Counted from the stretch's first letter, positions 1-7,631 are shown. The stretch: 15,185 bases of DNA from Nitrospinota bacterium (GCA_027298165.1 JAPUGN010000018.1:1-15185); one strand, 5' to 3'. The notes: generated from the sequence alone by a model not told the origin. A program made the numbers and translations.

Positions 1-198
1 CGGAGCAGTTCGTTTTCGCTGATCACACGCAATGCCAACGGAAGTTTTCATTTCCCGGTGCGCGATTATGTGACGGGCGGCACCCCTCTCTCATTGACCA
101 CCGGCGATTTCAACAGTGACGGGATGAACGATATCGCCGTGGTGTGCAACGCCGAGGCAACGGTCGACATCTTCTTGAGACGCCGGATTTTAAAGTAA
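1..198 (+). CDS. FG-GAP/VCBS repeat protein, C-terminal fragment
   Basis: Frame 1 is open from the left edge of the window and ends at TAA (196-198), giving 65 residues of a protein that begins outside the window. The segment TGDFNSDGMNDIAVV (about residues 36-50) is the signature of FG-GAP/VCBS repeats: the calcium-binding DxNxDGxxD-type loop followed by a short hydrophobic beta strand. Such repeats form beta-propeller blades in secreted or surface proteins. An earlier blade edge (the segment containing NANGSFHFPV) is also visible. The protein stops soon after this last repeat, with a basic tail (RRRILK). No signal peptide can be judged because the N-terminus is missing. The substrate or partner is unknown. 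Confidence 0.8.
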   Translation, partial: RSSSFSLITRNANGSFHFPVRDYVTGGTPLSLTTGDFNSDGMNDIAVVCNAEATVDIFLRRRILK

Positions 199-260
199 CC
201 AAGCCCATTCATTAAAAGGCACACGGAGGAATCGCCCCGGCACCCCCCTTAGACAGAGCC

Positions 261-290
261 TGTCCTGAGCCTGCCGAAGAGCTCAGGACA
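261..290. repeat. REP-like palindrome (TGTCCTGAGC ... GCTCAGGACA)
   Basis: A perfect 10-bp inverted repeat (261-270 and 281-290) encloses the 10-nt loop CTGCCGAAGA. The core CCTGAGCCTGCCGAAG matches an intergenic palindrome motif (CCTGAGCYTGYCGAAG) that I recall as widespread in environmental bacterial genomes. It lies between two convergent genes: the FG-GAP protein ends at 198 (+) and the solute-binding protein ends at 319 (-). There is no T-run on either side, so it is not a standard intrinsic terminator, although it could protect mRNA 3' ends. A smaller dyad AGGGA-A5-TCCCT (300-314) lies beside it. Confidence 0.6.
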
Positions 291-318
291 AGTGTTACAA
301 GGGAAAAAATCCCTGCCT

Positions 319-2466
319 TTAACCGGGGGAAAATTGGGGTTCCCTATTCAATTTACGCCACTTGTTAAAGTAGTACCGAATCTCCCCACCTTTCACCGGA
401 TAAATTTTCACGTACTTTTCTGAACCGTCCGGCTGACGCTCGACGATCACGATTTTTTTATCGAGCAGGCGGGTCGCTTTCCTTACATAGAGAAAGGTGT
501 AGGGTTGGTCCCGGGCGATCAGGCGATGGAGTTGCCGGGTCATCCGAATCTGTTTGTCCTTGTCATATTCTTGGCGAATGGATACGATCAGACGGTCCGC
601 CTCAGAATTTTCGTAACCGACAAAATTCAATTGCTTGGGCCCGGTCTGGCTGGAATGCCACAACTGATACAGGTCGGGATCGGTTCCCATACTCCAACCC
701 AGGACCAGCGCGTCGAATTTGAGCGAGTTGACAAAGTCCTTGAGGAACACCGCCCATTCAAACACCTGGGTGTTGCATCGGATGCCGATCTTGCGCCAAT
801 TGTTCTGGACGATGGACAGAATGCTTTTGCGAATGGGGTTGCCTGCATTGGTGATGAGATTGAACTCGAACAGCTTGCCGTCCTTCTCCAGAATGCCGTC
901 CTTATTCCTATTCCAGCCCAGTTGGTTCAAGATGTGCAGCGCGCCCTCGGGATCGTAGGGAATCGGCGGCACGTCGGGATCATACCAGTCGGTGATTTTA
1001 GGATAAGGACCAGTAACACGCTCGCCTTCGTTGTAAAGCACGTATTGGATGATTTTATCAACGTCGATCGCCATGCCCAAAGCCTTGCGCACCTCCGGTG
1101 ATTGAAACAGGGGCTTACGCAGGTTGTACCCGATGTAGGAATAAAACAGTCCTACGGTGGAAAAACTCTGGTATTTCGGATCGGTCTTGAGACGGGCCAC
1201 CTGGTGGGGAAGCACCCCGTAATTGTCCGCCGCCCCGGAATAAAATTCCATCTCCTGGGTTAAAGGATCGCTAATGATCCGCATGACAAACTCGTGGTAT
1301 TCGGCCGGACCTTCCCAGTAATCCTCATTCCGGGCCAGCCGGACAAACTGATCACTTTTCCATTCCTTAAAAATAAACGGCCCGGTGCCAACTGGGTTGC
1401 GGTTGAAATCGCTGTCGCGCATATTAAACTTATCAATTTGTTCTTCATTGAGATTTTTGTCCCGCGCTTCCAGTTGCAAAGCCTGCTCATTCAGCAAATG
1501 CTCCGGGAGGATTCCCATCGACCAGGCGTTAATGGCGGGTGAAAACAGCCGCTTATAGACGAATTTGATTTGGTATTTTCCCTGGACCTCCACCGATTTC
1601 ACCGGCTCGAAATCTGAAGTCCGTGGCGAAGCGTTGCGGGGATTCATGATGGAACGGTAGGTGAACACCACATCGCCGGAGTCGAACTCATGGCCGTCAT
1701 GAAACCCCACACCTTTTTTGAGTTTGAAAACGAGAATCGGATTGTGCTCCAGCACCGGCAGAATTTGCTTATAGTGTGGGGCCAGGTGTTTACCCTGCTC
1801 CGGGCGGGCGGGCGATACGAACCGGCGATAGGGAAACCGATCCACATAATCGTCTCCCAGGAGTGCCATCAATGGATCGAAAAAATGCTGGTCCACTTTA
1901 TGAAGTGTGAATTTGATGCGTGGCGGTCGGCGCACGATATACTCCAGGGTCTGCATTTTGGGACGGTTGCTTTCTTTGACGCGTCGACCTTCTTTATCCA
2001 AGACCGGCACCTGAAGGCTTCCCTGGGTGTTGCGCGCGGGCACCACTTCTATTGACCGGATATTTTCACGCCATTGAGGCGGGGCTTTCATTTCATTTTG
2101 AATAAATGGAATCCAGTCTTGGGGACGTGCGGGAAGTTTGCCGGCGGTTGGCCCAATCGGAACCAGAGTCAGATAAGCTTCTTCATACTGAGTCCAGCTT
2201 TCGGCGAGGCGCGGCCTTAAATTCAGCTGGTCGTCCAGGTCGAGCAGTCCGTCGAAAACTAAATTCACAATGTCGCCGCTGGCGGTGTCGGCGTGCAACG
2301 CCGGGTTCAACAGCCGGGCGTCTCCGCTGGAACTTTCGATAAACTTGATCAACCGTTCCGGATTGCCGGTGGCCTGTTTGTCATAAGTCGGCACCCAGAA
2401 AAAGGACTGGATCAATATCCCGATCAGGATCACAGGCAATATAATAAGGAGGCGTTTGGTGGTCAT
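319..2466 (-). CDS. ABC transporter substrate-binding protein, family 5 (SBP_bac_5, peptide/oligopeptide type)
   Basis: A 715-residue extracytoplasmic binding protein of the DppA/OppA fold. It is expected to deliver peptides or similar solutes to an ABC permease, but no permease gene is visible here. An N-terminal hydrophobic segment (about residues 6-26) is a signal or anchor helix; no lipobox Cys follows. Family marks are the N-lobe start around residues 40-76 (SSSGDARLLNPALHAD, VFDGLLDLD), then KKGVGFHDGHEFDSGDVVFTY (about 250-270, shown minus flanks), NPVGTGPF, and a C-lobe with VRKALGMAID. An unusual insertion of about 145 residues (about 92-246) separates LAESW from the KKGVGFHDG strand, which are normally some ten residues apart. 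The frame is open 44 codons further upstream. I chose the ATG at 2464-2466 because GAGG sits six bases before it and because the upstream extension covers the tRNA promoter. The gene stands alone between convergent and divergent neighbours. Confidence 0.85.
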   Translation of the reverse strand: MTTKRLLIILPVILIGILIQSFFWVPTYDKQATGNPERLIKFIESSSGDARLLNPALHADTASGDIVNLVFDGLLDLDDQLNLRPRLAESWTQYEEAYLTLVPIGPTAGKLPARPQDWIPFIQNEMKAPPQWRENIRSIEVVPARNTQGSLQVPVLDKEGRRVKESNRPKMQTLEYIVRRPPRIKFTLHKVDQHFFDPLMALLGDDYVDRFPYRRFVSPARPEQGKHLAPHYKQILPVLEHNPILVFKLKKGVGFHDGHEFDSGDVVFTYRSIMNPRNASPRTSDFEPVKSVEVQGKYQIKFVYKRLFSPAINAWSMGILPEHLLNEQALQLEARDKNLNEEQIDKFNMRDSDFNRNPVGTGPFIFKEWKSDQFVRLARNEDYWEGPAEYHEFVMRIISDPLTQEMEFYSGAADNYGVLPHQVARLKTDPKYQSFSTVGLFYSYIGYNLRKPLFQSPEVRKALGMAIDVDKIIQYVLYNEGERVTGPYPKITDWYDPDVPPIPYDPEGALHILNQLGWNRNKDGILEKDGKLFEFNLITNAGNPIRKSILSIVQNNWRKIGIRCNTQVFEWAVFLKDFVNSLKFDALVLGWSMGTDPDLYQLWHSSQTGPKQLNFVGYENSEADRLIVSIRQEYDKDKQIRMTRQLHRLIARDQPYTFLYVRKATRLLDKKIVIVERQPDGSEKYVKIYPVKGGEIRYYFNKWRKLNREPQFSPG

Positions 2467-2534
2467 GGGTGTCCTCATGATATCAAATCGTACCCAGTTC
2501 GGTTCCCTGCGGCGGGAAAGATCGGGATTAGACC

Positions 2535-2561
2535 TTGACAATCCTTTAGAATCTGTATAAT
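2535..2561 (+). promoter_or_regulatory. Sigma70 promoter of the initiator tRNA
   Basis: A perfect -35 TTGACA (2535-2540) and a perfect -10 TATAAT (2556-2561) are separated by 15 bp, slightly short of the optimal 17. Transcription would start near 2568, leaving a leader of about 34 nt before the tRNA at 2602. The position, just ahead of a stable RNA gene on the same strand, makes this a convincing promoter. It also argues that the upstream extension of the opposite-strand binding-protein frame is not translated. Confidence 0.7.
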
Positions 2562-2601
2562 ACCTTTTCCTGACACGGATTTTACGCCGAACAAACATCG
2601 A

Positions 2602-2678
<77 letters not shown>

Positions 2679-2707
2679 AATAAATCAACTAGTTAAATGT
2701 ATTTCCG

Positions 2708-2732
2708 GCCTTTTTGACACTTTTGGAAAGGC
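2708..2732 (+). terminator. Weak hairpin downstream of the tRNA, possible terminator
   Basis: GCCTTT (2708-2713) can pair with AAAGGC (2727-2732), with G-U pairs possible at both ends of the stem. It lies 30 bases after the tRNA CCA end. There is no U-run after the stem, so if it acts it is more likely a 3'-end barrier than a standard rho-independent terminator. The rest of the gap 2733-2849 shows no supported gene. Confidence 0.25.
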
Positions 2733-2849
2733 TCACCTTTGGGGTTGGGGGAAAGAGTACTCTGGCCCGATTTGAATCCACTGAAATTTATCCTTGAAAC
2801 GGAGTCGCTGGCGGTTTATTTTAAAGGGGCTATGTCGGTCGGATTTTTA

Positions 2850-2879
2850 TTGCCATTTCAAAAATCGTTTTGCTATGAT
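2850..2879 (+). promoter_or_regulatory. Extended -10 promoter of the ferredoxin gene
   Basis: TTGCCA (2850-2855) and TATGAT (2874-2879) are separated by 18 bp. The -10 box is preceded by TGC, giving the extended TGnTATGAT form. The predicted start near 2886 would give a 5' leader of about 94 nt, AT-rich and without an obvious hairpin, before the ferredoxin ATG at 2980. Confidence 0.5.
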
Positions 2880-2979
2880 ATCGCCCTCAAACATAAAACA
2901 AATATTCTTTACTCATACACATATATAAATAAATAGTCCAAAATTATTTTAGTTCAACTCTCAAAGAAGGAAAGAGCAC

Positions 2980-3318
2980 ATGGCAACAATTATCACTGAA
3001 GAATGTATTAACTGTGGTGTTTGTGAACCGGAGTGCCCGAATGAAGCCATCGACGATGGAACCAAGGGCGGAGTCGATATCTATTGGATCGACGCTGATC
3101 TCTGTACGGAATGTGTCGGATTTCACGGAGAAGAAGCCTGTCAGGAAGTGTGCCCGGTAGACTGTTGTATCCCGGATGTAGACAAGAAAGAAACCGAAGA
3201 AGAACTGCTGGAGAAAGCCGTAAAGATTCATGCGGATCAGGATTTTCCGGCATTGGAGGAGCTCACCAACGAAACCTCTTTGTTCAGAAACCCGGAACGA
3301 AAGAACGCCGATCTGTAA
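2980..3318 (+). CDS. 2[4Fe-4S] ferredoxin, Alvin/YfhL type
   Basis: A 112-residue cytoplasmic electron carrier with two [4Fe-4S] clusters. The first motif is C9-x2-C12-x2-C15-x3-C19-P. The second is C42-x2-C45-x8-C54-x3-C58-P. The eight-residue spacing between the second and third Cys of motif two, and the CPVDC ending, are diagnostic of the Allochromatium vinosum/YfhL ferredoxin group, which tends to have very low-potential clusters. C62 matches the extra Cys of that group, and C63 is an additional one. The C-terminus (68-112) is a charged helical tail, also seen in the group. AAGGA sits about nine bases upstream of the ATG. The gene is monocistronic with its own promoter and terminator, so the redox partner cannot be inferred from its neighbours. 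Confidence 0.93.
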   Translation: MATIITEECINCGVCEPECPNEAIDDGTKGGVDIYWIDADLCTECVGFHGEEACQEVCPVDCCIPDVDKKETEEELLEKAVKIHADQDFPALEELTNETSLFRNPERKNADL

Positions 3319-3343
3319 TATCGATTCACTCGAAAGATTCCAC

Positions 3344-3380
3344 ACGGTTGAAGGAGATGGCTCCTTCAACCGTTTTTCTT
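3344..3380 (+). terminator. Intrinsic terminator of the ferredoxin gene
   Basis: A perfect 13-bp stem (ACGGTTGAAGGAG at 3344-3356 with its complement at 3361-3373) closes the 4-nt loop ATGG and runs straight into a T-rich tract (3373-3380). It lies 26 bases after the ferredoxin stop. On the opposite strand the stem is not followed by U residues, so it should act mainly on rightward transcription. It also stops ferredoxin read-through into the convergent GGDEF-EAL gene ending at 3384. Confidence 0.9.
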
Positions 3381-3383
3381 GTT

Positions 3384-5408
3384 TCAAGCTCTTTGCGGTT
3401 TTCCATCGGGCACCCAATAGTTGCGCACCGGGTTTTTCAGTTTGCGGGTAAACATGTAATTGATTTGCTCCACCGGCAGGGGTTTGCTGAACAGGTATCC
3501 CTGCATATCATCACACCCGATGGACCCCAGATATTCCTTCTCCTGCAGCCGCTCCACCCCTTCCGCCACGGTTTTTAAATTCAACGCCTGCGCCAGAGAA
3601 ACGATCGCCTTGGTGATCACCGCGTCGGTATTATTGTCGCGGTCGCCAATGCCGCGAATGAAGGACTGGTCTATTTTCAATGCATGAATCGGAAACCGGT
3701 TTAAATAGGAAAGCGAAGAGTAGCCGGTTCCGAAATCATCGATTGAAATCCGGATCCCCATTTCATCCAATTGCCGCAAATTGGACAAAGCCACCTCCGA
3801 ATGGTCCATCAAAACTGTTTCTGTGATTTCCATTTCCAGGGAACAAGGGTCAACACCCGTTCGTTCCAGAATATTGCGGACCTGGGGAATCCATTGATCT
3901 TGATTGACTTGATAGCCGGAAAGGTTCACGGCGATACGAATCGGGGGAAAACCGGCGCGCTTCCACTTTTTGATCTGCCGACAGGCCTCCAGGAGCACCC
4001 ATTCGCCGACCGGTAGAATCAACCCGGTTTCCTCCGCCACCGGTATGAAGTCTGCTGGAGAAATCATTCCGCGTTCAGGATGGTCCCACCGCAAAAGTGC
4101 CTCCATCCCCTGGATTCGGCCGGATTTAATACACATCTTCGGTTGGAAATACAACCGAAATTCCTCGCGTTCAATAGCTTTCCGAAGGGCATTTTCCATA
4201 CTCATCTGCTGATAGGCCTTGGAAAGCATAAAGGGTTTGAAGAACCGGGACCGGTCCTTGCCCTCTTCCTTGGCCTGGCACATGGCGGCCTTGGCTTTTT
4301 GGACCAATTCCGCTGAGTTTTCCCCGTCATCGGGATACACCGCGATCCCCACGCTACAACTGGCGTAAATTTCCTTGTCTTCGATTGAAAAGGCGCCGCG
4401 GGTGCCTTTGAGAATCTTCTGAACCCGGTACTCGATATCTTGAATCAGGTGAATGTCGGGCAGAAGCAGGATAAATTCATCGCCCCCCAGACGGCCCAGA
4501 GTGTCTTCCTCTCTCAAACATTTCCGGATACGCCGGGACAGGTTTTTGAGCAACATATCCCCGGTGCGGATTCCCATGAAGTCATTCAACCGCTTAAAAT
4601 TGTCCACATCCAAAATCAGAACGGCCACCTTCTCCCGGCTGTAGCGGGCATGCGCCAGAGCCATATTCAACCGGTCTTCCACCAGAGCGCGGTTGGGCAA
4701 ATGGGTCAGTAAATCATGCAGCGGCTTTGGGGGAACCACTCGCGGACCCTCCTGGGACGGAACGGCATGGCCGATAGCCTCGGAGACCTCCTGGCTGGGA
4801 ACCCCGATCAAGGGCGAGGAAGACGACTCGGACCCCGCTTCATGGGAACGGAACAGCCAATTCCTGGCAGTAATGCCCTCCAACACATGGGCCAGGTTCT
4901 GCAAAACAGCAGATACCTGGTTTAATTTTTCGTGGGACGATTCAGAAAGGGGATCCGTTGCATACATCCCCGCGAACACGCCAAAATGATGTTTGGGAGT
5001 GGCAATGGCTTGCAAGATCAATGAGAATCCAGAAGGATCATCGTGACAAATGCGGGTCCGGTCCCCCTTCCGGGACCATTTCCCGGCGCTCTTCTGGACC
5101 AATGACGCAATTTGCCGGCGGAACAGGGCTTCCCGCGAAACCGGCTTCCAGTATTTCAGATAGTGCGTGTTTGTTTTTTCTTCGGCCAGGTAGAACGCTG
5201 CATTGCGAAAATGAAGAATGCGATCCAAATATCGGTGGGTGAATTCAAATAAATGCTTTAACGAAATTTGGAAATCAGCGGCCGATTGGAACAGTTCTGG
5301 AGATTTCAACATTTCAAAAACAGAAGAATACCATTGATTCTCGTGTTCAATATGTTCTACCGATTGCAGGAGGTCGGGGAGGAGGCCTTGATCGTGTGCC
5401 TGTTTCAT
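3384..5408 (-). CDS. GGDEF-EAL domain cyclic-di-GMP signalling protein
   Basis: A 674-residue bifunctional-type enzyme. The order is an N-terminal region (1-190) that looks GAF-like, a Ser/Pro-rich linker (190-230), GGDEF (about 230-390) and EAL (about 400-655). The diguanylate cyclase site is intact (GGDEF, 308-312), and an I-site RxxD (R299-D302) lies five residues upstream, so product inhibition is possible. The phosphodiesterase domain has EAL (436-438), DDFGTGYSSL (557-566), K578 and E616 (in AEGVE), all conserved in active enzymes. No membrane helix is visible, so the protein is probably cytosolic, with the N-terminus sensing a ligand. Which activity dominates cannot be read from sequence. 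The ATG at 5408 has only a weak purine-rich stretch upstream. The gene stands alone, 226 bp downstream of the HDOD operon. Confidence 0.93.
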   Translation of the reverse strand: MKQAHDQGLLPDLLQSVEHIEHENQWYSSVFEMLKSPELFQSAADFQISLKHLFEFTHRYLDRILHFRNAAFYLAEEKTNTHYLKYWKPVSREALFRRQIASLVQKSAGKWSRKGDRTRICHDDPSGFSLILQAIATPKHHFGVFAGMYATDPLSESSHEKLNQVSAVLQNLAHVLEGITARNWLFRSHEAGSESSSSPLIGVPSQEVSEAIGHAVPSQEGPRVVPPKPLHDLLTHLPNRALVEDRLNMALAHARYSREKVAVLILDVDNFKRLNDFMGIRTGDMLLKNLSRRIRKCLREEDTLGRLGGDEFILLLPDIHLIQDIEYRVQKILKGTRGAFSIEDKEIYASCSVGIAVYPDDGENSAELVQKAKAAMCQAKEEGKDRSRFFKPFMLSKAYQQMSMENALRKAIEREEFRLYFQPKMCIKSGRIQGMEALLRWDHPERGMISPADFIPVAEETGLILPVGEWVLLEACRQIKKWKRAGFPPIRIAVNLSGYQVNQDQWIPQVRNILERTGVDPCSLEMEITETVLMDHSEVALSNLRQLDEMGIRISIDDFGTGYSSLSYLNRFPIHALKIDQSFIRGIGDRDNNTDAVITKAIVSLAQALNLKTVAEGVERLQEKEYLGSIGCDDMQGYLFSKPLPVEQINYMFTRKLKNPVRNYWVPDGKPQRA

Positions 5409-5634
5409 GGATGTCTTTTCTGAGGAGGTGGGTATTTATTAAACGATATAAACGGGGTAGTGTTGACAAGACCCTTCGTATGAAAGATCCTCTCCCGGCA
5501 TTATGCGGATAATCAGAGAAACGCCGCCCGGCGGGATTGGCGACCCGAGCTCGAGTATGTATCATAACCCCTTAAAAATCAATAAGAAAGTGACTGCCTG
5601 AAGGAAGGCTCAGGGAGTTCGGAAGAGGCGTGGA

Positions 5635-5892
5635 TCAGAGCCCTTCCAGGTCCAGGCCCAGGATATGGCGGAGCCCCTGCCAGACCCACCACAGAACCTC
5701 GGAAGAAAGGGAATAACACAACAGTCCGGTGACCCCCAACAAAATATAACCCATCACTTGTTTGTGAGGTTTGTCGGCGTGAATCCAGGGAGTGGGAATG
5801 AGGTCCCAAACCAATCCCAGCAACACCCAGGCAAAAACCGCCAGCAGGACCAAAGCGGCGGTCCATTGGGTGAGGGTTGGTTCTGTCGGCAT
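5635..5892 (-). CDS. Small two-helix membrane protein, unknown
   Basis: 85 residues with two strongly hydrophobic stretches: about 11-32 (LVLLAVFAWVLLGLVW) and about 46-71 (MGYILLGVTGLLCYSL ... WWVW). They are joined by a short polar loop with two His and several charged residues (HADKPHKQ). Only a few residues lie outside the helices. I do not recognise the family. The hydrophobic periodicity and its position, 26 bp after hspQ on the same strand, favour this frame over the overlapping low-complexity frames. The ribosome-binding site is weak, so translation may depend on the upstream genes. It is the last gene of the HDOD-hspQ operon. Confidence 0.65.
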   Translation of the reverse strand: MPTEPTLTQWTAALVLLAVFAWVLLGLVWDLIPTPWIHADKPHKQVMGYILLGVTGLLCYSLSSEVLWWVWQGLRHILGLDLEGL

Positions 5893-5918
5893 GATGACCG
5901 TTTAAAGAAGGCTGGGGG

Positions 5919-6161
5919 TTAATTCAATAAAGAAGGGTCGAGTTCCAGATGCCTTTCGGCGACGTAACGCACGCTTTCCTGGCCATGCACCTTGACATGG
6001 TACCAGGGTTGATCTTTGGGAGGCTGGCTGCGGGCCATGGTTTCATACCACTCATCGGTGTTGTTGAATTCCGGGTCGACTCCCAGGACCACCCCGTGGT
6101 AATTGAACTTTTTGTGATGGATCAATTGCCCGACACAGAATTTGGGTTTCGATTTTTGCAT
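5919..6161 (-). CDS. hspQ: HspQ / YccV-like hemimethylated-DNA-binding domain protein
   Basis: 80 residues that are essentially a single YccV/HspQ domain. Conserved elements are FCVGQLIHHKKFNYHGVV (8-25, glycine- and valine-rich barrel strand), VDPEF (28-32), DEW, QPWYHVKVHG (about 51-60), then VAERHLELD (about 67-75). In enterobacteria HspQ is a heat-induced factor that acts as a specificity enhancer of Lon protease and is also reported to bind hemimethylated DNA; which role applies here is not known. It is shorter than E. coli HspQ because it lacks the C-terminal tail. It lies 18 bp downstream of the HDOD gene and 26 bp upstream of the membrane protein, consistent with one transcript. Confidence 0.85.
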   Translation of the reverse strand: MQKSKPKFCVGQLIHHKKFNYHGVVLGVDPEFNNTDEWYETMARSQPPKDQPWYHVKVHGQESVRYVAERHLELDPSLLN

Positions 6162-6179
6162 GGCGGTTTAAAGGCGAAT

Positions 6180-7016
6180 TTAAAAAAACATTCGGACCGT
6201 GCCGTCGATCTGTTCGGCAATTTCCTCTTTCAAGGCGTCGAGTTCCTTGTCCGACACCGGCACCACCTCGGAAACTCTCGGGTCCAGCACCGGCACACCG
6301 GGTTCCCCACTGTTACCGATTTTCATTTCATAGACCAATGCATCCGCCCAAGCCACGATGCAGGCTTCCTCGAGATAATCATTGGCTTCGTTGGGTGCAT
6401 GGTGATATTTTACCACCTCCACCAGCCGCTGGGGAAGCTTCCATTCGTTTAGCAGCAACCCCCCGACTTCCGCATGATCGTACTCCAGGATCTCTTTTTC
6501 GACTTTAAAGAGATTTTCTCCGCTTTCTTTGCAACGCATGAGTATTTTTTTGGCATCCTCGGGGGATTCCTTGTAGATAATCAGACTCCCGATGTCATGC
6601 AGCATCCCGGCCAGATACATCTTTTCAGATTCCACGCCCGGCATGCTCTCGGCTATTTTTCGGGAGGCGATGCCGCACCCGATGCTATGCATCCAGAACA
6701 TTTCCATATTTATCAAGTCGCGGGGAATCCCCTGGAATTTGCTGGTCACAATGGCGGCCAGGGCCAGATCGGTCAACTGGTCGGTTCCGATAACGTTCAG
6801 GGCGTGTGTCAGCGTGTCCACTTTTTCAGAAAACCCGTAAAAAGCGCTGTTGACAATTTTAAGAAGCCGCGCGCTCAACGCCGGGTCGGTCTTCACAATG
6901 TCCGCTAAATCTTCAAAGGAACTATTGGGATCGTCCAGTTTTTCACGAAGTTGATAGTACAAAATAGGTGGAGAGGCGGCCCAGGAGCCCACGAGATCAT
7001 TAATCTTGATTGCCAT
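6180..7016 (-). CDS. HDOD domain signal-transduction protein
   Basis: 278 residues covering a full HDOD domain. The N-terminal helices contain DPALSARLLKIVNSAFYG (44-61), the family hallmark. The HD-like core keeps H110, H140-D141 (in GMLHDIG), H181 and the pair H205-H206, so a metal site may survive, although most HDOD proteins are thought to act as non-catalytic partners or sensors. The C-terminal tail (about 230-278) is acidic and helical. HDOD proteins often work with cyclic-di-GMP or chemotaxis circuits, and a GGDEF-EAL gene lies downstream on the same strand. The ATG is preceded by AAGGA with a seven-base spacer. It is the first gene of the operon with hspQ and the small membrane protein. 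Confidence 0.9.
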   Translation of the reverse strand: MAIKINDLVGSWAASPPILYYQLREKLDDPNSSFEDLADIVKTDPALSARLLKIVNSAFYGFSEKVDTLTHALNVIGTDQLTDLALAAIVTSKFQGIPRDLINMEMFWMHSIGCGIASRKIAESMPGVESEKMYLAGMLHDIGSLIIYKESPEDAKKILMRCKESGENLFKVEKEILEYDHAEVGGLLLNEWKLPQRLVEVVKYHHAPNEANDYLEEACIVAWADALVYEMKIGNSGEPGVPVLDPRVSEVVPVSDKELDALKEEIAEQIDGTVRMFF

Positions 7017-7043
7017 ATTTTTTTCCTTTAAATTACTCCCTCC

Positions 7044-7089
7044 CCTTTTTAGTATTTACTTCTCGCTAAAAAGGCTTTTTCATATTATA
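7044..7089 (-). promoter_or_regulatory. Leader region of the HDOD operon: -10 candidate and inverted repeat
   Basis: Reading leftward, a perfect -10 hexamer TATAAT (complement of 7084-7089) lies 68 bases before the HDOD start, but no convincing -35 box is found at the right distance. Between it and the gene is a perfect 9-bp inverted repeat, CCTTTTTAG (7044-7052) and CTAAAAAGG (7066-7074), with a 13-nt spacer. This could be an operator or a leader hairpin. The evidence is pattern only. Confidence 0.25.
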
Positions 7090-7191
7090 AAGTCGTTTTC
7101 AAATATTCCCACGATAAAATTTAACCGGGCAGGGTCGGCGTCCGGCAAGCCCCCACGGGTTTAATGGGTTTTAATACGGGATTTAAGAATT

Positions 7192-7401
7192 ATGGACAAA
7201 CTTGAAGCGGTACAGAAAACCCTGAGATTCAGCAATTCTATCCGCGAATGGTGTGAAAAGGAGCATTCGGTTTATTTTGACGACTTCGACAGCGAAAACG
7301 TGGACAATTACGACGAAGGCGGCTACGGAAATTTGGCGGACGCCATTATTGAAGACGGACTGGCGGAGAGTATCCTCGATGAAGATGATTTCGAATTTTA
7401 A
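7192..7401 (+). CDS. Small acidic protein, unknown
   Basis: 69 residues with 21 Asp/Glu against 5 Lys/Arg. The N-terminal third is a mixed amphipathic helix (KLEAVQKTLRFSNSIREWCE), followed by a Tyr/Asp-rich turn region (about 28-46), then an alternating hydrophobic/acidic end (LADAIIEDGLAESILDEDDF). I do not recognise the family. There is no signal peptide or membrane segment, so it would be cytosolic. The ribosome-binding site is weak (TAAG seven bases before the ATG). The amino acid pattern is protein-like, and the gene starts a rightward block divergent from the HDOD operon. It may be an adaptor or an anti-factor, but nothing specific supports that. Confidence 0.6.
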   Translation: MDKLEAVQKTLRFSNSIREWCEKEHSVYFDDFDSENVDNYDEGGYGNLADAIIEDGLAESILDEDDFEF

Positions 7402-7631
7402 ATAAGAACTCCAAAAACCTTCTCCCATTCAACTAAAAACTTCCAACGTCCCCAGCCCCCTGCTTCTATCGAACTCTTTGCCCGGAGGACATTCCTCAAA
7501 TCGGGTATTTCTATTTTATTTGATAAATGCCAGTGTTTCCCTTAAGCTTTGAATATAGCGAGTTACCAATTCCCCCAACAAATCAAGGCAGGATTCGGGC
7601 CCTATTGCCCCATTGACGGAAGGATCGATTG

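Noticed and set aside
505..1101. 198-codon open frame antisense to the solute-binding protein
   Set aside because: The minus strand encodes a recognisable family 5 binding protein, and the antisense product has no recognisable domain or ribosome-binding site.
2467..2598. 44-codon N-terminal extension of the binding protein
   Set aside because: It overlaps the tRNA promoter on the other strand, lacks a ribosome-binding site, and the strong GAGG site lies before the ATG at 2466.
2739..2936. 65-codon open frame between the tRNA and the ferredoxin
   Set aside because: It overlaps the ferredoxin promoter, has low-complexity composition and no recognisable motif.
3344..3373. Bidirectional terminator for ferredoxin and the GGDEF-EAL gene
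   Set aside because: The leftward transcript has no U-run after the stem, so only the rightward role is supported.
5463..5468. TTGACA resembling a -35 box
   Set aside because: No -10 hexamer at 16-18 bp, and no rightward gene follows it.
5347..5565. 72-codon open frame overlapping the start of the GGDEF-EAL gene
   Set aside because: Composition is Arg/Pro-rich without protein-like pattern, and it overlaps the true start of a strong gene.
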